Positions 57,068-64,000 of a stretch of 64,000 nt of DNA are shown here, one piece after another (within the stretch, counting starts at the first letter, position 1; every line of letters begins with the position of its first letter). A model generated the notes under the pieces. That model did no database searches and was not told the DNA's origin. It worked only from the letters and a program-made list of their open reading frames with translations. A program made the position numbers and the translations under genes. Origin of the DNA: Chimonanthus salicifolius (lineage: Eukaryota; Streptophyta; Magnoliopsida; Laurales; Calycanthaceae); assembly GCA_013350335.1 (NCBI GenBank), contig CM023534.1, positions 7,159,542 to 7,223,541 on the forward strand, in the 5' to 3' direction.

Positions 57068-59810
57068 CTAACACCTAATTAGAGAAGAAGAGAGAAAGAG
57101 GTAAAAAGATGTTGGAAATTATTAAAAAGAAAAATAAAAATAAAAAGTAATCCCCAACAACTAAAGAAAATAACTTAATATAAAAACAATCCCTTGAACC
57201 CTAACTCCTTGTTGCCTTCGTTAGTTTATGAGTATCCTCTATCCCCAACTTAAGTCTCATGACCGCCGCCCTTCTTTATTTTTGCTTGCTCCGTTTGCAA
57301 GCTGTGTATTTCCTAACCCTAACACAGTAAGACCGCCGCCCTTCTTCCAAGAGGAAGAAAATGAGAAGAAGGGAGACCGGAGAAGAAGAGATGCGAAAGA
57401 CAAGGCCGCCCATTTCCTCTGAGTGATCGTTCAATGGAGAAATAGTAGGCGAGAATACGAGATTTTATTTTATTTTTTTAATTTCTTTCTTCTTCACTTC
57501 TTCTTCCCTGATTTGGACTGCGGTTCACGAGTCACGTTTTTATTAATTAAACTGATTTAAACTGCGGTTCGTAACGGCCTTTTGCGGCACAACTGCTCAA
57601 GTGATTTTTCCTCCAGACCGAACCGTAGGTGGCCCGGTCCGATTCTGATAACGCTGCCTTCCACCAGACTCCTTGGGCCCCAAGCGCTTCCAACTTTAAA
57701 ATACCCCTCCACAGAGCAAATAATTCCACCTCAATTACCGACCTATTACGAAGAGGGCCAACAAAAGAAATCAACGTATTCCCTAAATCATTACAAATGA
57801 GCCCACTATAACTTGCAATACCAAGGTCACACATACAACTCTCATTAAAATTAAGCTTAAGCAGCCCTGTTGAAGGAGGAGACCAAGGAACATCAGGTCT
57901 AGAATCTACTCGACGGCTCGAAGAATCCACCGAAGCCCAGTTCCTACACACCTCAAAAATAGACATCTGACGGAACTTCATCACATCAAACACTCACCAA
58001 GCAACCCGCAACTTAATCTTGTCAAGAAGAACATCAAAGGAACCAACCTTCCCATGAAAAATCCCTTGATTTCTTTCTGACCAAATATAGACCAAACAAT
58101 ACACAAAGCTGTTGTTTTCCAAAACTATCGATGAAAGGAGCTTCCAGAAAGCACAATATCCAAAAGCTGAAAGAAATGCCTCCCAAACACGAGGAGAGAA
58201 ACTTCAATGAAGGAGAAGGTGATTCACCCGTCTCTTTTGCAGATAAGCACAAAGGGTAGGCATTAACAATAAGCATCCTTCTCGTCCTCAAATTATCAAT
58301 AGTTAAATTTTTTTGAAGCCCAGCAAGCCACCCAAACACCTTCACTTTAATAGGAGAGGCACCCTCCCAAATCTTAGGATTAACAACCGGAGTTTCACCA
58401 ACCCTCAAAAGATTATCACAAAAAGACTTCACGGGATAGATACCAAAATGATCTAACTCCCAAATTCTTCAATCATTACCCTGTCCCAACACAAACACAT
58501 TCCCCAATAAAGTCATGAGAGATAACCATCCTTCCACCATCCAATCCTCCAAATCTCGACGAAACTGAGGGCTCCAAACAACCTTATTACGAATGATCTC
58601 ATAGCAGTCCTTAACCGTAGCTTGTTTATTTTCCGCCAAAGAAAAGAGCACCGGGAACATCAGAGCCAACGGAGCATGATCCACCCATTTATCCGTCCAA
58701 ACGAAAATGTTCTCTCTTGTGTAGGACCGAAACCTAATATGCCGATCATAAGCCGACGAAACTGAACATACACCCTTCCAGAGACCTGAATTCATCCTAT
58801 TAGCAACAACAATCCGCCAACCATTATCCAACAGTTTATACTTCTTGCGAATGATATACTTCCATAAACTGCCCAAAGAATCTCCCAATCGCCACTCAAT
58901 GTAATTACATTTTTTATGGGCATTGAGAAACATTTTGGCTGAATGAGACCATTGGAAGTAGTTGGTCTCATTTAAAAGGACCGTAGTAATCTTTCCCAAT
59001 ATGATGAACTGGGTATCTGAACTGATTTGCTGGTTTGCTCGAGTCCAAGCTCATGCATTTGTGCTGTGAGGTGCTATTTAGGTGTTCAATATCTTCTCCT
59101 TGTTAGACAAGGCCAACGGGAATTAAGGTTACCCTCCCTTTGCATAACGAAACATGCCATCCTGTTGATAATTGATACGGTTAAATATCAATGTAGTCGT
59201 CATGGTTGCTGCTGTTTTGCTTGATCATCTGCAGAAAAAAAAAAAACACAGTTGCGACAATGAACTTTCATCATGTTTGAAGGTTTGATTCTTTTCCTTT
59301 CTTGCTTTCTACTGTGTGAACAAAGCAGTGTTGATTATAAACATCACTGGAGTCATATTTGAAAGTTCCATTACAGGGGGTTGGATATGAATTTTTTGGA
59401 TTTACAGAGGGCAGATCAAGTAATGAGAGCGGTGACCAACAACCTTGCTGTCTGTGCCTAACTTGCTGATCTTGACTTATTATTAAACAGTGATTTAGTA
59501 TGGTTGTGTTTCACGTGAGTTCATAAATATCAGATATGAGCCCCATGTCTGATGGCCTCCAATGTTGTATGATTTTGATCTGTATTATTGTTATTTGCAG
59601 GAGTTAGAAAAGAAACTCACCATGAATGGGCTCATTAGCAGGCTCTTGAATCCCTCTCTTCAAGATGTATTTGACGCTCTGCTCCCACACGATGGTGTAA
59701 GAGATTCAAAGTACTTCGTTCAATTCTTCAAGTCTATTGATATGGGAAGAATTCCCAAATCCATGATGCGGCATTCAATTGGTCGGGCCGTCACAGTGGA
59801 TATGCTCTAG
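35027..59810 (+). CDS. CWC22-like MIF4G/MA3 protein (diverged splicing-factor paralogue), eight exons over 24.8 kb
   Basis: Exons are 35027..35458, 43720..43842, 43946..44117, 44927..45030, 46571..46673, 46768..46988, 47878..48189 and 59601..59810. They splice into an uninterrupted 558-aa frame with GT/AG ends and matching phases. In the order of CWC22, residues about 25-240 form a MIF4G-like domain (IPPSRVVAM, SLFAENLIRGKGLFCASCM, KFMVHLSNKKVIDYHI). Next come DIFIPDPLFHERE (312-324), an MA3-like domain (LRRAIESL...LLLKLEPGGEMELC, about 353-470; KLYQENFYKCF; LSWHVLAAL) and the terminal LLPHDGVRDSKYFVQFFKSI. CWC22 binds eIF4AIII during exon-junction-complex loading, but this protein lacks long basic/RS tails and is strongly diverged, so its role is unknown. 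The start is the first in-frame ATG. Introns 1, 4 and 7 are invaded by transposons. It could be a functional paralogue or a decaying copy; the intact frame favours function. Confidence 0.82.
36130..37597 (-). mobile_element. LINE ORF1 remnant with internal duplication
   Basis: The minus strand reads like the nucleic-acid-binding ORF1 of plant LINEs. An RRM-like stretch (NNKSLGFCLVRFSSEVEALQ, then VNGHSFKGTKL) is preceded in the ORF order by DUF4283-like text (VKVSRLPLHAWILDVLKAIE, NQIHSFETWCCLGQL). Frames are broken. The RRM-like part occurs twice with a period of about 293 bp (about 36970-37262 and 37263-37555), the second copy reading EVDALQATINVNGHPLK. A later 131-bp LINE tail is inserted at 36344-36474. 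Confidence 0.6.
36344..36474 (-). mobile_element. Extremely 5'-truncated LINE tail
   Basis: A 131-bp insert with a T-run at its left edge (poly(A) on the minus strand). It contains GCACCGCTAGTGC-type sequence typical of the 3' ends of LINEs in this window. A perfect 20-bp direct repeat flanks it at 36324-36343 and 36475-36494 (starts CAAACAAGAAATG). Confidence 0.9.
37821..38202 (+). mobile_element. Solo LTR
   Basis: A 382-bp sequence begins TGATGTAGGACACG and ends TTGCATCA. It shares its start, the GGAAGCCAGGTCGGTGG segment and a TATAAATAC TATA region with the LTRs at 38409-39184, but is a diverged relative. The 5-bp flanks GAGTC and GAGGC differ by one base. The LINE frame resumes directly after it. 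Confidence 0.8.
38409..41745 (+). mobile_element. Non-autonomous gag-only LTR retrotransposon (Ty3/gypsy-type gag)
   Basis: LTRs at 38409-39184 (776 bp) and 40969-41745 (777 bp) are highly similar. The TSD TTTTG lies at 38404-38408 and 41746-41750. A PBS-like TGGATCAAAGCC follows the left LTR, and the purine tract GATCGGGGGAA precedes the right. The 1.8-kb interior encodes a gypsy-type gag (WITKVERFFEYMGVSD, QDRYRQNLAPVLTWF, DFYCVLSLNDFHETEEQK), a Pro-rich stretch with a poly-C run (about 40087-40112), one CCHC knuckle with its second Cys changed to Tyr, and a pepsin-like relic with DNN at the catalytic position. Stops interrupt gag. No reverse transcriptase or integrase is present. Confidence 0.9.
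44252..44401 (+). repeat. 75-bp tandem duplication in intron 3 of the CWC22-like gene
   Basis: Two almost identical 75-bp copies, 44252-44326 and 44327-44401. Each starts ACCTATGATATTTAGTCTTT and ends in a GGAACYCC-type junction. Confidence 0.95.
45194..46197. mobile_element. TIR DNA transposon or large MITE, about 60-bp inverted repeats, in intron 4
   Basis: The left end (CCAATGTTATCAAACTCGAA, continuing through GTGAATCGGTC to GTGTGAATCGTGAATCGTA) is matched by the inverted right end ending GAATTTGACAACATTGG, with only a few mismatches over about 60 bp. The 1-kb interior is AT-rich. On the minus strand it contains an acidic coding-like tract (EGEEESVEEISDEDVEDG, then SSSYLDGLDDIDD). The long TIR suggests a Mutator-like element. 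No TSD was identified by eye. Confidence 0.8.
46197..46510 (+). repeat. Imperfect 159-bp tandem duplication in intron 4
   Basis: Copies beginning GTTGACAYRATTAT at 46197 and 46356 share CCTATGCYAATT, GGGCCCAAA and GAATCAAYTTATG in order, with moderate divergence and a short deletion in the second. The second copy runs up to the polypyrimidine tract before exon 5. Confidence 0.75.
46989..47877 (+). other. Intron 6 of the CWC22-like gene
   Basis: This 889-bp intron joins EPGGE|MELC, a junction continuous in CWC22. A 111-codon ORF inside lacks family resemblance and is not called. Confidence 0.75.
48219..49212 (-). mobile_element. 5'-truncated LINE a
   Basis: The minus strand encodes GHDERVWFWTDL-type text and an ORF2 zinc-binding end (LTHDNLWKKDRTLVSGCPFC, LGASEDVDHL) with stops, then a GCACTTCTGGTGCC-type 3'UTR. 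Near-matching 10-bp direct repeats GAAYGTGATT flank it at 48209-48218 and 49213-49222. Confidence 0.8.
49235..55200 (-). mobile_element. 5'-truncated LINE b, split by Copia element 1
   Basis: LINE parts at 49235-49353 (poly(A) as a T-run at 49235-49249, then 3'UTR) and 54755 to about 55200 (RNase H-like: EFLAIKRALTL, SDSSNVIKW, EIKKMISGLQVSFVHI, TTNGVQDFFAKN). The reading is close to the LINE in Cpn20 intron 3, so both belong to one family. The 5' boundary abuts Copia fragment 2; no clear TSD was seen. Confidence 0.75.
49354..54754 (-). mobile_element. Ty1/Copia retrotransposon, structurally complete but decayed
   Basis: LTRs of 215 bp (49354-49568) and 223 bp (54532-54754) differ by about a dozen substitutions plus one 8-bp indel by eye. 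PBS TGGTATTGAGC follows the 5' LTR (minus strand). An unusually long leader precedes the gag ATG at 53702. The order is gag (ITTVLLNETNYF, then UBN2-like text and a zinc knuckle CTYCKMTNHN with the third Cys lost), protease (DSGATDH), integrase (WHYRLGH, CEPCQYGK, FIDDFSR), reverse transcriptase (YKARLVARGFTQ, YIDDI) and RNase H (SYSDADWADSPDDR, SNAEAEYRAMA). At least six stops or frameshifts break the polyprotein. Flanks AAGAA and AAAAG are not a clean TSD. Confidence 0.92.
55669..55900 (+). mobile_element. tRNA-derived SINE, third family
   Basis: Head with GTTGGCTTGGGAGCAAGATC (A-box region) and GAGGTCTTGGGTTCAAACC (B box), a roughly 230-bp body and an A17 tail at about 55876-55892. A perfect 11-bp TSD, ATATGCAGGAT, lies at 55658-55668 and 55901-55911. 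It is inserted in Copia fragment 2. The head resembles SINEs of the Au type. Confidence 0.88.
56502..57656. mobile_element. Putative Mutator-like or other TIR element with 9-bp TSD
   Basis: Inserted into the RNase H part of LINE c. The 9-bp repeat CCTTCCACC flanks it at 56493-56501 and 57657-57665. The inner ends AATGTTAGCAGAACCAAACC and, inverted, AGCGTTATCAGAATCGGACC agree at about 15 of 21 positions. The LINE frame reads into VEG on one side and resumes VEGDSKVM on the other. The interior holds a (TA)n tract and a GC-rich segment (57.19-57.43 kb) with CGCCGCCCTTCTT twice, possibly captured host DNA. Confidence 0.65.
57021..57062. repeat. (TA)n microsatellite
   Basis: About 21 TA units within the putative TIR element. 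Confidence 0.95.
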
Positions 59811-59943
59811 CTTACATGTAGTCTTGTATTTATCTTATCATCTATTTGTTGCCCTCTTGGAAACAAAGATTGTGTGCAATGATTCTCCTTGAGAATTCTT
59901 TCTTTTTGTCAGGAGGGGTATCTCTGAGGTATTTACCCCCACA

Positions 59944-61461
59944 CAGGGGTCAAAAATTCGGCCGATACTGTGCGTATCGGCCGAATTATATCGGTTTTTT
60001 GGCCACCGATCTATATCGGCCGATACGTATAGTATCGGCCGACCAAAAAAAAATTCGGCCGATATGACCGAATTTCTGACCGATAATTCGGTTATGGTAT
60101 CGGCCGAATTTTAAAAATTCGGTTGTTTGTTTTTTTTTTTTTTAAAAAAAGCTTTTTTTGTTAGAAAATTCGGAAAAAATGGGACTAAAAAGAATGGAAA
60201 GAGAAAGAATAAAATATGGAGAAAAGATTGAAGAAAAAAAATCACTACACCATTCACAGCTTACCTTTCTCTTCTTTTTCTTCTTCGTTGATGAGAAAAA
60301 TACAGCTAGCGGCGGCGGTTAGGGTTTAGCAGAGAGAGGGAAAGAGAAGAAGGGTATGAAAAGAAGAGCATTAGGGTTTTGTAAGTGAACATGCTCTTTT
60401 TAAGAGTAACTCACGTGAGTTTACTAAAAACTCACACGTGTAACTTAATATTTTTTCAAAAAATTATTTTTAAAAAGAAAGTAATAAAATTTTATTTTAA
60501 ATACAATATTTACTAAGGCTGAAAGTAAAAATTATAATATATATTTTTTATCTTATTGTAATAATTTAATATTATATTTATCGTCTAATATTTTTAGGCG
60601 CCCTATTTAGACACTCCATTTTTCCACCAGGGAACACCCCTTTTCAAATTTTTTGTACAAATTACTATTTTACCCTCCTACTAAAAAACCTTCTAACGAT
60701 AATTCAGTTCCAGTTTGAAGGGTTATCCTTCGAATGATACAGTAAAATTGATTTAAAAATTTTAAACAGTAAAATTTTTATTTTTTAAATTTTAAAGTTA
60801 TTTTTTAAGTACTGTGTATTTTTAAAATTTCTCAAATTAAATATCCGGATTAATTACGATAGTCTGATAAAAATACTTTAAGAATTTAAGGTCTTTTGAC
60901 ACTTTCAAATGCTTAAAATACAGTGTTTTACAAATAAGGGTATCCCTTGACTGTGTGGAAAATACATTTGGGAGTGTCAAAAGACCTTGAAATTTTAAAG
61001 TATTTTTATCAGGTTATCGTAATTAATTCGGATATTCAATTTGAGAAATTTTGAAAATACACAGTGCTTAAAAAATAACTGTCTATGTTGTTAATATCTT
61101 CTTTAAAACTTTAAAGCTATTTTTTAAGCACTATGTATTCGAAGGATAACCTAAAATAACACTCATTTACTAAGAAAATAAATTATGAAATTATTTCTAG
61201 AAATTTTCCTCATTTATATCATTTTCCTTGTAATTTTCATCATTTTATTACTAATTATATAATTTCCTGCTATCGTAACTTCAAAAATATATTAGAAGAT
61301 GTAAATGTTGGATATTTTATGAAAAAATTATATATTCATTAAGCTCATAATTATTTGCATTTACTGTAATTTTTTTAGAATTTTTTTTTTTTTAAAAAAA
61401 AAGGGCAAGAGAGAGAAAAAGTTCGGCCGGGATCTCGGTCCGGCCGATTTTTGTACCCCTG
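59944..61461. mobile_element. Non-autonomous hAT transposon, 1.5 kb, perfect 8-bp TSD
   Basis: Ends CAGGGGTCAAAAATTCGGCC and, inverted, CAGGGGTACAAAAATCGGCC. A perfect 8-bp TSD, CCCCCACA, lies at 59936-59943 and 61462-61469. CAGGG-type TIRs with 8-bp TSDs are diagnostic of the hAT superfamily. The subterminal regions are dense in TATCGGCCGAT. There is no transposase coding. The interior includes a GCGGCGGCGGTTAGGGTTT segment (about 60.3 kb) and an inverted pair near 60.83-61.08 kb (AATTACGATAGTCTGATAAA and its near-complement). It begins 133 bp past the CWC22-like stop, probably in or near the 3'UTR. Confidence 0.93.
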
Positions 61462-61469
61462 CCCCCACA

Positions 61470-62780
61470 GGACTAATCACCTGGGCCCCCACCATTGTAT
61501 TGCTTATTTTTTTCCTTTTTTTATAATGATATTAAATATTTTGTGAAAATATCAAAATTGGATTAATGACAATGTTTCAATTTGATTCTTCAGATCTACA
61601 AATTTCTATGGCTAGCACTATTAAGGAAGAACAAGATTTGTATAAGTTGTTTGGAGTTTTTATTTGAAAAAAAATTGCATAAACTTTGGAGTTTGGAAGA
61701 GTCCAATGCTAACAATGAATTTAATGTAGAATTTAGATAATCATCATCATTGTCACAAAAGGCCAGTGTCCCATCTATATAGGGTCAATTTTACAAGTTG
61801 TTATTCTCCAATTGACCTTTTCAAACCATACTAATTTCACTCTACAATCTATCATGTCATTTATTTTTCTAAGTTTTTTGTGATTGGTTTCTCATCTTTT
61901 AGAAACATACCAAACCACATCAAGTGAGGTTTTCTCAAGTTGTTATCTATCAATTGTATTTTTTAAACTATCCCTAATGCATTTGTTTCTAAATTTATCA
62001 TTTATGGTTAATCTACTTATTCAACGTAGCATAAATTATTTTTTCTAAGTTGCTCAAAGCTCTACGATATAGAACATACCAGATCTAATATATACTTTAT
62101 AAAACCATTCTTTTAGATGAAAAAAAGACTCTTTTATCACACAAGACACACTAAGTTATTTATATTTTGCCCACCCCACTTCCCATATTTGTTATATCCA
62201 AATTGAAACCTCTATGAAAGTTTACCATAGAGCCTAAGTATTAAACTTATTACAATGCACAAATAAGTCATTTAAATTTATATCGAGTTGCTCTCCCTAT
62301 CATCTAACTTACTAAAGTCACATTCTATGTATTATGTTTTAATTATATTATTTTTTAAGTCATTTGACTCCAACGTTCTCTTCTACCATTCTAATCTTGC
62401 ATTGAGTTGTTGTGTCGTTTTACAAATTAGTACTATATTGTCTGAAGAAACATATATCATGACATTCATCTTGAATTTTTATTACTAAATTATTCATGAT
62501 TAACACAAAATAGATATAGACTTCGGATGCCTAATGTAGTCTCACTTTAAAAAAGAACTCCGTTGTCTCTCTATAAATGATTCTAACACTAGGGGTTGTA
62601 CCATCATATTAATTTTTTAAGTACAATTTAAATGTCTTTTTTTGAAGGATAACAAATTTATACAAAATTTTCTTTTAAGACTAATTCTCATGCAAATTTT
62701 TATTAGTGAAATAATAAACTTAAAATATTATCCGCATGCGATAATACTGCTTTTTAATTGAATGGTGGAGGAGCATTATC
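61470..62780. other. Intergenic AT-rich DNA
   Basis: No gene or delimited repeat was recognised. Confidence 0.5.
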
Positions 62781-62785
62781 TGATT

Positions 62786-63861
62786 TAGGGGTACAAATAT
62801 CGGTTTTTCAGTGCCGATGTATATCGGCCGATACGTATTGTATCGGCCGTACAAACTACTTCTCTGCCGATATGGTCGATATATCGGCGATATACATCCG
62901 TCCGATATCGGCTGAGAAGTATAATATCGGTTGGTTTTTTTTTTTAAAAAAAATCAAAACGGTGGTGGGCCTAGGCAGATATTGGTCGATATTGGACCAA
63001 TATCGGCCGATATTTACGTTTTCAAATTAAAAAAAAAAAAAGAACAGTTTCCTTTTGGGTTTTTATTTATTTCTTAATTAAAAAAAATAAAATAATAAAA
63101 AATACTGATATTTAAAAAAAAAAACAAAAGAGTAGAGAAATTTATCAGCTGAAATTTCATAATTTATTTTCTTAGTCAATGAGTGTTATTTTAAGTTGTG
63201 AATTATAGAAATAAAAAAAATACATAATAAAATGATTGAAAATTACATAATAATGTAGAAAAAATATTAGAAAATGAAACTAATAGGGTCCTAATCACTT
63301 GAACTGATAACCACACAAATGTTATATATAATAATATAATGTTTTCTTTCATTTGAGAAAATAAATTTTATTTTTCATTAATAATAATTAGATAAATAAA
63401 ATTATTAGATAAAATTATGAGCTATAGATAATTATGTTAAATTGATATAATAAAAATAAATAATTCCTTCTAATAATAATGATAATGGTAAAAATATTAG
63501 ATGGTAAATATAATATTAAATTATTACAATAAAATGAATAAAAGAAAACATTATACTTTCAACATAACTAAATATTGTATTTAAAATAAAAAATTATTAC
63601 TTTCACATTAAAAATAACTTTTTGATAAAATATAAAATTATACACATGAGCTTCTAAGTGAGCTCTTTAAGAAGCTCACGTGACCTCTTTACTTTTTTGA
63701 TAAAGATAAAGATGGTTTTCATTTAGAAATCCTAATCCTCATCTTTTAATACCCTTCTTTTTTTTCACTCTCTCGAACCCTAAATGCCGCCGCCGCCACC
63801 CTCTCTATTTTTCCCATCAACGAAGAAAGAGAAACAGTATCGGCCGAATTTTTTACCGCTG
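62786..63861. mobile_element. Second copy of the hAT family, inverted relative to the first
   Basis: Left end TAGGGGTACAAATATCGG and right end CAGCGGTAAAAAATTCGGCC (inverted). The right 500 bp, reversed, follows 60.2-60.6 kb of the first copy: TTCTTCGTTGATG, GGCGGCGGC, AGAAGGGTATKAAAAGA, GGTATC-type block, TTTTAAATACAATATTTA. No matching 8-bp TSD was found, so the copy may be rearranged or composite. Confidence 0.7.
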
Positions 63862-64000
63862 CCCCAATGCCACAGCTGTAGGCACGTTTTCTGAATGCTC
63901 CCGCGACGTACGATAACAGCCCGGCAAATTTAAATGTAAAACCCTTCTCACTCCCATCAGTACCCTTTCTCTTTCTCCCTCTCCCTCTCCCTCTCCCTCT
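63862..64000. other. Window end with a (CTCCCT)n-like pyrimidine tract
   Basis: CT-rich repeat from about 63970 to the window edge. Such tracts often lie in plant 5'UTRs, so a plus-strand gene could begin beyond the window, but nothing in view proves it. Confidence 0.3.

Larger units (their letters stand above)
56228..58895 (-). mobile_element. 5'-truncated LINE c inserted in Copia fragment 2
   Basis: The minus strand encodes the C-terminal half of ORF2: LGSLWKYIIRKKYKLLDNGW and FVWTDKWVDHAPLALMFP, a zinc-binding region (LTIDNLRTRRMLIVNAYPLC) and RNase H (LLKLNFNESCMC, LGIASYSGLICND, then WVPRSVNLTADSLTKQG). The RNase H part is split by a TIR element. The poly(A) is a T-run near 56222. The TSD TCAATGTAATTACAT(T)n lies at 56208 onward and 58896-58915, inside the gag CNYI codons. 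Confidence 0.9.
55190..59000 (-). mobile_element. Copia element 2, gag fragment split by a SINE and LINE c
   Basis: Gag pieces run on the minus strand: ITTVLLNETNYFQWSHSAK (58.9-59.0 kb), then after LINE c CNYIDGTAMEPDKDSPSYWK and YTLPTAKDVWAKVKAFYSNG (55.9-56.2 kb), then after the SINE KKGTWFCTYCKMNKH and a decayed protease-like HSWIIEYRATAHM (to about 55.2 kb). It is closely related to Copia 1, but no LTR was seen at either end. Confidence 0.8.
48190..59600 (+). other. Intron 7 of the CWC22-like gene (11.4 kb), nested transposons
   Basis: The donor AAG|GTGTGT and acceptor TTTGCAG|GAG join LFK|ELEKK in phase 0, matching the continuous CWC22 region. Nearly all the intron is retroelement sequence, listed separately. 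The last 600 bp (59001-59600) has no recognised repeat. Confidence 0.85.

Overview
This is nuclear DNA of a flowering plant. It shows GT-AG introns, plant-only gene families (pectin methylesterase, chloroplast Cpn20, an AP2/ERF factor), AT-rich intergenic DNA and many plant-type transposons. I cannot name the species. The long TE-filled introns fit a large, repeat-rich genome.

Four host genes are supported. (1) Minus strand, 530-3504: a two-exon, membrane-anchored PMEI-pectinesterase. (2) Minus strand, 18105-24927, with a probable 5'UTR exon near 26.1-26.2 kb: the chloroplast 20-kDa co-chaperonin, five coding exons, 252 aa. (3) Plus strand, 31230-31853: an intronless DREB-group AP2/ERF factor behind a cluster of ACGT boxes. 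(4) Plus strand, 35027-59810: a gene spread over almost 25 kb whose eight exons splice without a stop into a 558-aa protein resembling the MIF4G-MA3 core of the spliceosome factor CWC22. It lacks the basic/RS tails of true CWC22 and has diverged at a site thought to contact eIF4AIII.

The rest is mostly transposons. Intron 1 of the CWC22-like gene (8.3 kb) holds LINE ORF1 debris, then a 5'-truncated LINE (16-bp target-site duplication, TSD) split by a solo LTR and by a 3.3-kb gag-only LTR element. Intron 4 holds a 1-kb element with about 60-bp terminal inverted repeats. Intron 7 (11.4 kb) is nested TEs: a LINE, a second LINE split by a complete but decayed Copia element, and a second Copia fragment split by a SINE and a LINE, the LINE itself split by a TIR element with 9-bp TSDs. 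A 1.5-kb non-autonomous hAT element with perfect 8-bp TSDs lies 133 bp past the stop codon. Related short elements rich in ATCGGCCGATA recur across the window. Cpn20 intron 3 holds a 1.0-kb LINE with a 13-bp TSD. At 14.8-16.3 kb two TRIM elements lie in opposite orientation. Three copies of one tRNA-derived SINE family, and two other SINEs, are dispersed.

No rRNA, functional tRNA, CRISPR array or prokaryotic feature was seen. Exon boundaries were placed by eye from reading frame, splice consensus and remembered family alignments, and no search was run.
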